The notes below the pieces were generated by a model. That model was not told the DNA's origin, did not search any database, and was given only the letters and a program-made list of their open reading frames with translations. Source: an uncultured Clostridia bacterium (GTDB lineage: Bacteria > Bacillota > Clostridia > Christensenellales > Aristaeellaceae). From it: a stretch of 64,000 nucleotides of DNA. Made by a program: the position numbers and the translations under genes. Location: assembly GCA_934647235.1 (NCBI GenBank), contig CAKUFG010000006.1, positions 38,599 through 102,598 of the forward strand. The letters are read 5' to 3'. Shown here one piece after another: positions 47,905-56,591 of the stretch; position 1 is the first letter of the stretch, and each line of letters begins with the position of its first letter.

Positions 47905-48621
47905 ATGTACCGAGCTATGATTGTGGACGATGACAGATGGGCCCTGAAGGACATCTGCTCCACGTTTCATTTTCAACAGCAGGGCTTTGAGCTGGTTTCT
48001 TCCTGCACAAGCGGAGAAGAAGCCGAGGCTGCATTTGAACACCTTCGCCCTGATGTTTTGATTACGGATATCCAGCTGGGCGGTATGGACGGATTGGAGC
48101 TGATGCACCGCTGCCTGGCTATGAAGAACGATCTGATTACAATTATCGTATCCGGACACAGCGATTTCAGCTACGCAAAGGACGCTCTGAACGGGGGCGC
48201 GACGCACTACCTGCTTAAACCGATTGACGGAAGCGAAGCTGTTCTTGCGCTGCAAAAATGCTACGCTGCGCTTACCTCGCGCAAACCGAAGGATAACGAA
48301 GACTGCATAGCGAGCATCTGCAGCTATGTTGGCGCGCATCTGTCGCCCTCTCTGACGCTGGCGGAAATTGCAAACCAGTATTATCTGAACGTTACCTATC
48401 TTTCAGAACTGTTTCAAAGAAGAATGGGCGTTTCATTTTCTGCGTATAAGAAAAAATGCATGCTGGAGAAGGCGTGCGATGTGCTTAAGCAGAGGGATTC
48501 CCGCGTAATGGAGGCGTCCGAAAGCTGCGGCTTCCAGGATATTCATTATTTCTCTCGCTGGTTCAAGGAACAAACAAAAATGAGCCCCAAGGAATACAAA
48601 GAGCTATTTTGCCGCCGCTGA
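47905..48621 (+). CDS. AraC-type response regulator, YesN-like short form
   Basis: A 238-residue regulator: receiver domain 1-118 with DDD (8-10), phosphorylated Asp55 in LITDIQLGGMDG and Lys in YLLKPIDG, then an AraC-type double helix-turn-helix (LTLAEIANQYYLNVTYLSEL, then VMEASESCGFQDIHYFSRWF). Typical YesN proteins have a long middle region that is absent here. ATG 47905 fits the GGAGGT site better than GTG 47899. It is the partner of the kinase at 42503 and probably activates the importer genes between them. Confidence 0.93.
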   Translation: MYRAMIVDDDRWALKDICSTFHFQQQGFELVSSCTSGEEAEAAFEHLRPDVLITDIQLGGMDGLELMHRCLAMKNDLITIIVSGHSDFSYAKDALNGGATHYLLKPIDGSEAVLALQKCYAALTSRKPKDNEDCIASICSYVGAHLSPSLTLAEIANQYYLNVTYLSELFQRRMGVSFSAYKKKCMLEKACDVLKQRDSRVMEASESCGFQDIHYFSRWFKEQTKMSPKEYKELFCRR

Positions 48622-48640
48622 TAAATGGAGGATAATAAAA

Positions 48641-49921
48641 ATGACGGAATGGCATTATGCATTATACGGTGACGGCGTTCACGACGATACGGACGCCATT
48701 CAGGAGCGCTTGGACAGCCGAATAGCCTGCGTGTATCTGCCCGCGCCGAAAAAACATTATTGTATTAGCCGGACGCTGAAAATTCACAGCAATCAGACGC
48801 TGCGTTTGGATTCAACCACGGAAATCCGCCTGATGCCTAAATGCGATTTCTGCATGATTACCAATGCAGACCCGCGCGGTGAAGATCAGCATATCACCGT
48901 CGAAGGCGGAATATGGAACATGGACAATATGAACCAGACGCCCTTTATGGCGCATTTGAAGGTGCTGCCGGGCGATCGGTATCCGCGCAACTATGCGCCG
49001 GGCTTTCCGCCGCTGAGCGATAAATGGAATAATGCTGCAAATCAGGATGGCCAATACGATCTCCCGGAAGAATGCGGGTATATGAGCGCCGAGGGCAGCA
49101 TCTGCACAATGGTGTTTTCTCATATCAAATATTTTACGCTGCGCAATCTGACCATTAAGAACCCGCGATATTTTGCAACCTATATGTTCTATCTTCAGTA
49201 TTTTACCATTGAGAATATCACCTTTGATTTCAATTACGGCAATCCATATGCAATTCATATGGACGGCATTCATCTGGACGGCGGCTGCAGGTTTGGGCAT
49301 ATCCGCAACCTGCAGGGACGCTGCTTTGACGATTTGCTGGCGCTCAACGCAGACGATTCGATCTATGGTCCCATCGAGGATATCAGCGTTGACGGACTAT
49401 ACAGCGATAATTGCCACAGCGCTGTGCGCATGCTTTCCACAAAGTCCTGGATTCGCAACATCAATATACAAAATGTATACGGTACTTATTGGCAGTATGC
49501 AGTCGGCATCACGCGCTTTCATTATCGTCCTGACGAGGTGAACAGCCTGGGGCTGTATGATAACATAATGCTGAAAAATATCTGTGTTTCCAAGGCGCCC
49601 AGATACAGCCTGTACTGCAAGGATGACAGCTATGTTTACCCGCTGATTTTTATCGAGCGTTTGCTGCATATCGGCAGGCTGCATATTGAAAATCTACACC
49701 GGTTGGAAAAGGTTACGCCGATCGATACCATTTATGTGGGCGAAAAAACGGATATAAGCGAAATGGTGATTACTGATTCTTCGCAGGAGAATCGCCTTGC
49801 GGAGCCGTTCCCATTCCTGCGCAGCGAGGGCATGATTGAAAAACTGATTATTTCCAATACAGACAGCGGAAAGGACGATCTTTTGGCGGGAAACATGCCA
49901 AAGCTGTTTTTTTCAAGATGA
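48641..49921 (+). CDS. Cytoplasmic right-handed beta-helix protein, GH28/pectate-lyase-like
   Basis: A 426-residue protein with the pectate-lyase-superfamily start (HYALYGDGVHDDTDAIQERL, then VYLPAPKKHYCISRTLKI) and GH28-like central turns (MDGIHLDGGCRFGHIRNLQG, FDDLLALNADDS). No signal peptide is present, so it probably acts on oligosaccharides brought in by the importer upstream. The classical GH28 catalytic set (NTD, DD, GHG, RIK) is only partly recognisable, so the chemistry could be hydrolase, lyase or epimerase. It sits between the regulator and an MFS transporter in one direction with short gaps. Confidence 0.8.
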   Translation: MTEWHYALYGDGVHDDTDAIQERLDSRIACVYLPAPKKHYCISRTLKIHSNQTLRLDSTTEIRLMPKCDFCMITNADPRGEDQHITVEGGIWNMDNMNQTPFMAHLKVLPGDRYPRNYAPGFPPLSDKWNNAANQDGQYDLPEECGYMSAEGSICTMVFSHIKYFTLRNLTIKNPRYFATYMFYLQYFTIENITFDFNYGNPYAIHMDGIHLDGGCRFGHIRNLQGRCFDDLLALNADDSIYGPIEDISVDGLYSDNCHSAVRMLSTKSWIRNINIQNVYGTYWQYAVGITRFHYRPDEVNSLGLYDNIMLKNICVSKAPRYSLYCKDDSYVYPLIFIERLLHIGRLHIENLHRLEKVTPIDTIYVGEKTDISEMVITDSSQENRLAEPFPFLRSEGMIEKLIISNTDSGKDDLLAGNMPKLFFSR

Positions 49922-49938
49922 TCCAGGAGAAGCTTTCT

Positions 49939-51192
49939 ATGAACAGGCTGCGTGGATTGGGCAGAATTCTCTCGGCTCAAATTGGGCTGAACATGCTGAG
50001 CAAATCCTATAAACGCTATTTGCTTACCTATATGCTGTTCACCATTGGCGGAACGATATCGAGCAGCTACTTCAGCTTTTTTCTTCTGCGTGCAACGGGC
50101 AGCGAAAGCTCGCTGCGCATATACAACCTGCTGATTGCCTGCGTGCAGCCGTTTATCATGCTGCCTGCGCTTGCAGTGCTGAAACGATGGTCGGTATCAG
50201 TGTGCATGCGCATTGGTCTGCTTATTCACACTGCGGCGTATGCGCTGCTGGCAGCCAGCGGAAATGCGGATATGGCTACTGTATATGCTGTATCGGCAAT
50301 GCTCTCGTCGGGCAATGCATTTATCTTTACGGCTTATACGCCGCAGCAGCTGGCTTATGCAACGGATGAAAACCGGGATGCTTGCTACGGGGTCGTCAGC
50401 GTATTGAGTACAATTGTCAGCCTTGTGCTGCCCCTGACAACGGGGCTGTTTATCAGCCGCTTTGACGATTTGACGGGCTATTCCGTTCTGTTTGCAGCAT
50501 CATCGCTGATTACCTTAGGCAGCTTCGCCGCTTCTTTTCGGCTGACGCCTGTGGTATATGGAGATCGGCGGCAGAAAAACGTACTGCGCAGAACGATGAA
50601 GGCTTTCCTGGGCAGCAAGAAAATTTGGGCCAGCATGATTGCAACCATGCTGGACGCTATGCGCGCGCACGGATTCGGCTTTTTTTCTGCATTGCTGGTA
50701 TTTGATCTGATTGGCAGAGAAAGCGTAATGGCGGTGTTCAGCGTTGCGACAACCATTGTGAACATGATGATGAGCATTGCTTACACGCGGATGGCAACGC
50801 CGCGTAACCGCGGCTGGCTGATGCTGCTGGGCGCGGTGGGCTATACCATCGCCGTAGCGATCGTATGCCTGGACCATACGTTTACAGGGTATATCATGTA
50901 TGCGCTGCTGAGCACTATTGTAAGCGTATTCATTTCCAATCCCGTTTTAACCAGCTATCTCAGCGCAGTGCAAAACGATTCTTTCCTGTGTCAGCATGGC
51001 GCGGAGGTGCACTTGCTGCGTGAAGTCTTTGTGGCCTCAGGGCGCGTAATTGGCTTGCTGCCAGCTTTTTTGATGCCTGACCCGACAGAATACGCGGCAG
51101 TTATGATGCTTTTGTTCGCCGCCGTGCAGATTCCTGCTGCGCTGCTGACAAAGTACCTGCAGCGCAGGGTTAATTTGGAGCAATCGACATAA
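49939..51192 (+). CDS. Major facilitator superfamily transporter
   Basis: A 417-residue protein with 12 predicted helices. ATG 49939 follows AGGAGA by eight bases; ATG 49918 overlaps the previous stop and is less well placed. No clear sugar:cation signature was found. As the last gene of the carbohydrate locus it may import a monosaccharide or export a product. The loop between helices 6 and 7 is short and basic (YGDRRQKNVLRRTMKAF). Confidence 0.85.
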   Translation: MNRLRGLGRILSAQIGLNMLSKSYKRYLLTYMLFTIGGTISSSYFSFFLLRATGSESSLRIYNLLIACVQPFIMLPALAVLKRWSVSVCMRIGLLIHTAAYALLAASGNADMATVYAVSAMLSSGNAFIFTAYTPQQLAYATDENRDACYGVVSVLSTIVSLVLPLTTGLFISRFDDLTGYSVLFAASSLITLGSFAASFRLTPVVYGDRRQKNVLRRTMKAFLGSKKIWASMIATMLDAMRAHGFGFFSALLVFDLIGRESVMAVFSVATTIVNMMMSIAYTRMATPRNRGWLMLLGAVGYTIAVAIVCLDHTFTGYIMYALLSTIVSVFISNPVLTSYLSAVQNDSFLCQHGAEVHLLREVFVASGRVIGLLPAFLMPDPTEYAAVMMLLFAAVQIPAALLTKYLQRRVNLEQST

Positions 51193-51256
51193 ATAGCCGG
51201 GACAAGGGCGGGCTTGTCTGCTGACAAGGGCGGGAATGATAATAAGAAAGCCAAAT

Positions 51257-51304
51257 AAAAAGCAGCGCATCTGCCGAAGCAATTTCGGCAGATGCGCTGC
51301 TTTT
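51257..51304. terminator. Bidirectional terminator between convergent genes
   Basis: AAAAGCAGCGCATCTGCCGAA and TTTCGGCAGATGCGCTGCTTTT form a perfect stem of about 20 pairs with a short loop. It ends both the MFS gene (plus) and the dehydrogenase gene (minus). Confidence 0.95.
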
Positions 51305-51332
51305 GGGGCTGCATCGGGCATGAGAGCATGCG

Positions 51333-52283
51333 TCAGCACAGATTCATTGGTTCCCCATCCAGCCAGGCATAGAGATTCTGGAAAACGATCCGCGCGCGGC
51401 GCAGCATGCTTTCCTCACTGGCGAAGGCGATGTGCGGGGTCAGGATGATGTTGGGCGCGTGCAGCAGGGGCTCGCTGTCGTCCAGCGGCGGCTCGCGATC
51501 ATACACATCCACCGCCGCGCCAGCCAGATGGCCGCTGCGCAGCGCGCCGCACAGCGCCTGCGAATCCACCAGCGCGCCGCGGGCGCAGTTGATAAACAGC
51601 GCGCCGGGCTTCATTTGGGCAAACTCGGCTTCGCCGATCATTTTGTGCGTCTGCGCGCAGGCGGGCGCATGCAGGGTAACGATGTCGCTGCTTTCCAGCA
51701 CCTCGCGCAGCGAGGCATACTGCACGCCCAGCTGGCGCGCCTGCTCCATGGGTTTGGGATCATAGGCTACCACCCGCGCGCCGAAGGCCAGCATCAGCCG
51801 CGCCACGCGCAGCCCGATGCGTCCCAGCCCCACGATGCCCACCGTGCGCTCGGCAATCTCGCGGCCGATCAGCCCCACGCTGCCCTGATGCGCGCGCACC
51901 GCGGCGTCGCAAGCAGGCAGCCTGCGCAGCAGCGCAATGGCCATGCCCACCGTCAGCTCGGCCACGCTCTGATTGGAATAATTGGCCGCGTTGCTCACCA
52001 GCACGCCGCGCGCGCGGCACGCCTCCATGGGCACATGATCCACGCCCGTAAAGGCCACGTCGATGTATTTGAGCGCGGGATTTTCCGTCACCGCCTCGGC
52101 GGGAAAGGGCGTGTTGGCGATGATCACCGCATCCATGCCCTGCGCGCGGCGGATCACCTCCTGCGGGGAATCCGCCTTGGTATCATAGACGGTCAGCTCA
52201 TGCCCGCGTTCCAGCACGGGCGCGGCCATCTCCCGCAGCATTTCTTCGCTTACGTTCAAGGGCTCAAGCAGCGCGATTTTCAT
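51333..52283 (-). CDS. D-isomer-specific 2-hydroxyacid dehydrogenase
   Basis: A 316-residue NAD-dependent dehydrogenase. The Rossmann motif is VGLGRIGLRVA at about 151, with the catalytic Arg in NCARGALVD, Glu in VYDREPP and His in ILTPHIAFASEE. A phosphoglycerate dehydrogenase, glyoxylate reductase or D-lactate-type substrate cannot be told apart from sequence. It is followed upstream by bioY in the same direction (gap 15), so both may be read from one promoter. Confidence 0.9.
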   Translation of the reverse strand: MKIALLEPLNVSEEMLREMAAPVLERGHELTVYDTKADSPQEVIRRAQGMDAVIIANTPFPAEAVTENPALKYIDVAFTGVDHVPMEACRARGVLVSNAANYSNQSVAELTVGMAIALLRRLPACDAAVRAHQGSVGLIGREIAERTVGIVGLGRIGLRVARLMLAFGARVVAYDPKPMEQARQLGVQYASLREVLESSDIVTLHAPACAQTHKMIGEAEFAQMKPGALFINCARGALVDSQALCGALRSGHLAGAAVDVYDREPPLDDSEPLLHAPNIILTPHIAFASEESMLRRARIVFQNLYAWLDGEPMNLC

Positions 52284-52298
52284 GGGAAACGCCTCCTT

Positions 52299-52847
52299 TT
52301 ACAGGTGCAGCGCGGCGCGCAGCCGCTCGGAGATCAGGCAGGCCAGCACAATCTTGATCGCATCGGGGATCAGATAGGGCACCACGCAGATGCTCAGCAC
52401 CGCGCCCAGCGAGATAGCGCCCTTGGTCTGGGTGTATACCTGCATAAACCACACAGAGCCCGCGGCATAGCAGGCCAGCAGGCCCAGCGCCATGCTAAGC
52501 AGCGTAAACACGCGCCGCCGCGGCAGCAGCCGCTGCATCAGCGCCATTACCAGGGCGGAGAGCACAAAGCCCAGGATGTAACCGCCCGTCATGCCCAGCA
52601 GATGCCCCAGCCCCCCGGAAAAGCCCGAGAACACCGGAAAGCCCACCGCGCCCAGCAGCAGATACAGCAGCACCGATACCAGCCCCCAGCTCCCGCCCAG
52701 CAGATCGCACACCAGCAGCACAGCAAAGGTCTGCAGCGTAAAGGGCACGGTCGCCGGCACGCTGATCCACGAGCACAGGACAATAAGCACCGCGCCCAGC
52801 GAAATATAAGCCATCTTCAGCGCGGAAAAGGGTTTTTTTGTTACCAT
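52299..52847 (-). CDS. bioY: Biotin transporter BioY (ECF S component)
   Basis: A 182-residue membrane protein, the biotin-binding S component. Family segments include ISVPATVPFTLQTFAVLLVC, LLLGAVGFPVFSGFSGGLGH, MTGGYILGFVLSALV and the late VVPYLIPDAIKIVLA. ATG 52847 follows AAGGAGT. No BirA-type operator was seen upstream, but a TATACT lies there. Confidence 0.95.
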   Translation of the reverse strand: MVTKKPFSALKMAYISLGAVLIVLCSWISVPATVPFTLQTFAVLLVCDLLGGSWGLVSVLLYLLLGAVGFPVFSGFSGGLGHLLGMTGGYILGFVLSALVMALMQRLLPRRRVFTLLSMALGLLACYAAGSVWFMQVYTQTKGAISLGAVLSICVVPYLIPDAIKIVLACLISERLRAALHL

Positions 52848-52953
52848 CGTTCGTAATACTCCTTTGTAAAAAGAATACCCCGATAGTATACACCGCGCGG
52901 CGCGCCGCACGCAAGAGGGCGGATGTGGGGACAAACAACTGCAAATCCATCAT

Positions 52954-54123
52954 CTACGGCTGCAACGTCACCCGGCTCAGGCCGTTCAGCCCGGCCAGGC
53001 GCCTGAGCGCACGCCGCAGGGCGCGGCGATCCAGCTTTGCGCCCGGCTCTATCCACAAATTGCGCAGCACCAGCGCGTTTTCCGCCCGGTCGCGCACGCA
53101 CTCCGCTCGTGCGCAGAGGGTATCGCCCTGCAGAACAGGCAGCACATAATAGCCGTACTGGCGCTTCTCGGCGGGGGTATAAATCTCCCAGCGGTAGGCA
53201 AAGCCGAACAGCGCCTCGATCAGCCTGCGATCCCACAAAAAGCTGTCCAGCGGGGCGATCAGCTCGGTGCGCGGCGTCAGCGAAGCGTCCAGGCATTTGT
53301 CCAGCAGCGGCGCGTCCGCGCTTTGCAGATAGAACGTATCCCGCAGCCCTTCCACCTGCACGGGCAGGATTCTCCCCGCCGCCAGCAGCGTATCATAGGC
53401 GCGCTGCCGGTTGGCCGCTGTGAAATCCGGAATGCACAGATGCGCGTCGCTGCGGCGGTTCCAAAGCAGGCCCACCGCGCCGATGCGGCGCTGCAGCAAA
53501 AACGCCTGGTGCGCCGACAGCTCCGGGTAGGGATCGGGCGCGGCAAGCAGCGGCTCAGGCAGCAGGTTGCGCGCAAAATCAAAGCAGCGGCGCGCGCCCT
53601 CGCGATGATGCACGGCCAGCTCGCCCCGAAAATACAGCGCTTCCATCGCGGCGCGGGCGGCGGTGGTGCGGTTCCAATACCAGTCCGCATGGCCCAAATC
53701 AGGCAGCTCCTCCGAAAAGGCCGGGCCATGCTCGGCCAGAAAGGCGCGCACCTGCGGGGCGACGGCCTCCACCAGCTCGTGGCTGCGGCGCTCGGGCTGG
53801 GCGTGCCAGGCGCGCGTGCGGGCAAAGCAGGGCCAATCCCGCGCGGGCAGGATGCACAGGTTCTTGTCAAAATACTCAATCAGCTCGCGCCGCTGATACA
53901 GCGCCTGGACAAGCTGCGCGCTTTGATAATCGCCCACGCGGCTCAGATAGGTCAGCTCGGGGCTGCGGCCGCACACATCCACCGGATCGTACTGCACGCA
54001 CCCGGCGGACAGGGTGAAATCGATCACGCCCTGCGCGCCGTAATAGCGATAATCGCCCAGCAAACCCTGCCGCAGCAGCACGAAGCGCCGTGCCTGCGCC
54101 TGCGAAATTCGCCTTACAGCCAT
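52954..54123 (-). CDS. YcaQ/AlkZ-like winged-helix DNA glycosylase
   Basis: A 389-residue HTH_42-superfamily protein related to YcaQ and AlkZ, which unhook DNA interstrand crosslinks. The catalytic QxD motif is visible in AGCVQYDPVDVCGRSPEL (Gln-Tyr-Asp, about residues 43-45). The three winged-helix repeats run through the middle (LLQRRIGAVGLLWNRRSDAH) and the C-terminus holds FLWDRRLIEALFGFAYRWEI typical of the family. It overlaps the GNAT gene at 54114 by ten bases. Confidence 0.88.
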   Translation of the reverse strand: MAVRRISQAQARRFVLLRQGLLGDYRYYGAQGVIDFTLSAGCVQYDPVDVCGRSPELTYLSRVGDYQSAQLVQALYQRRELIEYFDKNLCILPARDWPCFARTRAWHAQPERRSHELVEAVAPQVRAFLAEHGPAFSEELPDLGHADWYWNRTTAARAAMEALYFRGELAVHHREGARRCFDFARNLLPEPLLAAPDPYPELSAHQAFLLQRRIGAVGLLWNRRSDAHLCIPDFTAANRQRAYDTLLAAGRILPVQVEGLRDTFYLQSADAPLLDKCLDASLTPRTELIAPLDSFLWDRRLIEALFGFAYRWEIYTPAEKRQYGYYVLPVLQGDTLCARAECVRDRAENALVLRNLWIEPGAKLDRRALRRALRRLAGLNGLSRVTLQP

Positions 54124-54863
54124 TGGATCACCTCATATTCGCCTCGGGGCAGAAAGCCCAGCCGCGCAGCCAGACGCGCGCTGATGGGATTGGCTGCGTC
54201 CCAGTGTACACGGCGATGCGCCGCCAGGCAGCGCAGAATCAGCGCCGCCCCGCAGGCGGCGGCCACGCCCTGGCGGCGGAAGGGCGGCAGGGTGTCGATT
54301 TCCACCTCGATCCCCGCATCATCCCAGGCATAGGCCGACGCGCCGCCGGTCAGCTCCTGCCCATGCAGGGCGACAACGCCCAGGCCGTGCGCAAAAAAAG
54401 CCGCCTCGTCCCCATCGCAGCCGCAAAGGTCGCGCAGCTGCGCCGTTTCGCGGCAGCGCGCATACAGCGCGCCATCCATCGGATGCAGCGTAAAGCCCGC
54501 GGGCAGCGCTTGGGTCAGGGCGGTCAAACGCGCGATATCCCAGCTTTCGGGCGTGTCGAAGGCATAACGGATGGTCTTTTCCCAGGCGCGGCCCATGCTT
54601 TGCGCCAGGCTCAGCCAGCCGGACGCGCCGCTGATGATCAGCTCGCCCGGCTTGTTTTCGCTCAGCCAGCGCAGCGCGGCGATATCGGGATCGCCCGCCA
54701 GAAAGGCAAAGTCCCCCGTCAGCAGCGCGGCGGAACGGCCGCTTTGGCTGATTGCCGCGCGCCCGGCATAGCCTTGCACGCAGGCGGTGAGCAGGGTATC
54801 CTGCGGCGCGCCGAACAAGGGCGCAAGCCGCTCCCGGGCGGCGCGGTCAGGCAGTTCAATCAT
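54114..54863 (-). CDS. GNAT family N-acetyltransferase
   Basis: A 249-residue protein with a C-terminal GNAT domain. The acetyl-CoA site is VEIDTLPPFRRQGVAAACGA, followed by VHWDAANPISARLAARLGF. The N-terminal half is a second, degenerate domain as in GNAT_acetyltran (PF12746) proteins. It starts inside the dnaX 3-prime end (overlap eight bases) and its own 3-prime end overlaps the YcaQ-like gene, so the three are co-transcribed. The substrate is unknown. Confidence 0.83.
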   Translation of the reverse strand: MIELPDRAARERLAPLFGAPQDTLLTACVQGYAGRAAISQSGRSAALLTGDFAFLAGDPDIAALRWLSENKPGELIISGASGWLSLAQSMGRAWEKTIRYAFDTPESWDIARLTALTQALPAGFTLHPMDGALYARCRETAQLRDLCGCDGDEAAFFAHGLGVVALHGQELTGGASAYAWDDAGIEVEIDTLPPFRRQGVAAACGAALILRCLAAHRRVHWDAANPISARLAARLGFLPRGEYEVIQWL

Positions 54864-56463
54864 TGTCAATCTGCACCTTATCGCGGCCCAGGGTGTCGAT
54901 GAGCAGCTGCTCGTCCCGCTCGGTGCCGGCGGCGCTGCGGGCGACGGCTTCCTCCATCCTGGCCTCAAACCTGGCCGGCGCGCCGCCCTCTTCTGTCAGG
55001 ATCTTTTCAATCTGCGCCTTGCGCTCCTCGGCGTTTACAAAGTCCACGCTGATGGCGGCGTTGCGGGGGAAGATCAGCTTATAGGTGCCCTCGGCATAGC
55101 CGCCGAACCTGCCCTGATTGATGATGGCAAAGCACGCTACCGCCTCGCGCGCCAGCCGCTTGAGCGCGGCGTTCCATACGTCGGAGGGCTTTTTGCCCTC
55201 GGGCAGCGTGGCCTCCGCGCCGGGCATGGGCGCGGGAGCGGGACGGGCGGCGGGCTTTTTTTCAGCCTGCGGCGCGGCGTTTGCGGGCGCGTCGGCAGGC
55301 GCGGCCAGGCGCACGCCGTTCTTTTGCAGCAGCTGCAGCTGATGCTCCATGTCCTCCAGACGGTCGGTCAGCGCCTGCACATCCTCGCCCTCGGCTACGC
55401 GGCAGGCGCGCAGGGCAAACAGCTCCAGCACCCCGCGCGGGGAGGAAGCGTAGCGCGTATCGGCCTCAGCCTGCATAGCCAGCTCCAGCATGCGCAGCAG
55501 CCGCGGCATGGAGATTTCCTCGCTTTGCGCGCGGTAGCGCTGCGCGCCCTCGCCCGTCATTTCTGCGGCCGGACGCGCGCCCAGCTTAAAGGCGGCCACC
55601 TGGCGCACATGCGCGGCGAAATCGCGCAGGAACACCTGCACGTCACGGCCCGCGCGCATCATATCGTCGATCATATTGAGCACCCGCGTGCCGTCGGAGG
55701 CGGCGATGGCGGAAGCAAAATCAAACAAAAATTCGCTGTCGGACGCGCCCAGCGCCTGGCGCACCAGGTGCTCGGTCAGCCGTTCGCCCGAGCCTATGCA
55801 CATATCCAGCAGGCTCCAGGCGTCGCGCATGCTGCCGTCGGCCGCGCGGGCAATCAGCGACAGCGCGGCAGGCTCGGCGTCCTTCAGCTCCGGCAGAGCG
55901 GTCAGGATGCGCGCGGTCATCTGTTCCTCTGTCAGGCGGCCGAAATCAAACCGCTGGCAGCGGGACAGGATGGTGGCCGGGATCTTCTGCGGCTCGGTGG
56001 TGGCCAGGATGAACACCATGTAGGAGGGCGGCTCCTCCAGCGTTTTGAGCAGGGCGTTGAAGGCGGCGTTGGACAGCATGTGCACTTCGTCGATGATATA
56101 CACCTTGTACTTGCTGAACTGCGGCGGGTAATCCACCTTTTCCAGCAGGTCGCGGATTTCCTCCACGCGGCTGTTGCTGGCCGCGTCCATCTCAAACACA
56201 TCCAGCGATGCGTCCTCCATCAGCGCCCTGCAGGCGGGGCACTCCAGGCAGGGATCGCCGTCCTGCGGGTTTTCGCAGTTGATGGCGCGGGCCATGATCT
56301 TGGCCGCGCTGGTTTTGCCCGTGCCGCGGCTGCCGCAGAAAAGATAGGCATGGGCGATGCGCCCGCTGGCTACCTGATGCCGCAGCGTGCGGATGACGGC
56401 CTCCTGACCGGCCATTTCGGAAAAAGTGCGGGGCCGCCACTTGCGATACAGCGCCTGATACAT
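54856..56463 (-). CDS. dnaX: DNA polymerase III subunit gamma/tau
   Basis: A 535-residue clamp-loader ATPase. Features in order: RPRTFSEMAGQEAVIRTLRH, Walker A GSRGTGKTSAAK, a zinc site (Cys residues in CENPQDGDPCLECPACR), Walker B VYIIDEVHMLS, sensor motif ILSRCQRFDF, domain III, then an Ala/Pro-rich linker and a short tau-like C-terminus. In the linker the codons GAA AAA AAG create an A-AAA-AAG heptamer (minus 55261-55255, Lys403), the same slippery sequence used in E. coli dnaX. ATG 56463 follows GGAGGGATT. Confidence 0.96.
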   Translation of the reverse strand: MYQALYRKWRPRTFSEMAGQEAVIRTLRHQVASGRIAHAYLFCGSRGTGKTSAAKIMARAINCENPQDGDPCLECPACRALMEDASLDVFEMDAASNSRVEEIRDLLEKVDYPPQFSKYKVYIIDEVHMLSNAAFNALLKTLEEPPSYMVFILATTEPQKIPATILSRCQRFDFGRLTEEQMTARILTALPELKDAEPAALSLIARAADGSMRDAWSLLDMCIGSGERLTEHLVRQALGASDSEFLFDFASAIAASDGTRVLNMIDDMMRAGRDVQVFLRDFAAHVRQVAAFKLGARPAAEMTGEGAQRYRAQSEEISMPRLLRMLELAMQAEADTRYASSPRGVLELFALRACRVAEGEDVQALTDRLEDMEHQLQLLQKNGVRLAAPADAPANAAPQAEKKPAARPAPAPMPGAEATLPEGKKPSDVWNAALKRLAREAVACFAIINQGRFGGYAEGTYKLIFPRNAAISVDFVNAEERKAQIEKILTEEGGAPARFEARMEEAVARSAAGTERDEQLLIDTLGRDKVQIDND

Positions 56464-56548
56464 GGTTGCAATCCCTCCTGTAACGATGCGTTTATTATCC
56501 CCTATTTTTGCGCGGATGGCAAGTGGCCGGTGCAATTTTCTTTGATCT

Positions 56549-56558
56549 ATGGTATAAT
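56549..56558 (+). promoter_or_regulatory. Extended -10 promoter of the aldo/keto reductase operon
   Basis: TGGTATAAT (56550-56558) is an extended -10 element in the gap divergent from dnaX, 34 bases before the start codon. No good -35 is seen, which such promoters do not need. Confidence 0.6.
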
Positions 56559-56591
56559 TGAAAAGGTTTATTCTTAAAGGAGGGCGTTTCC

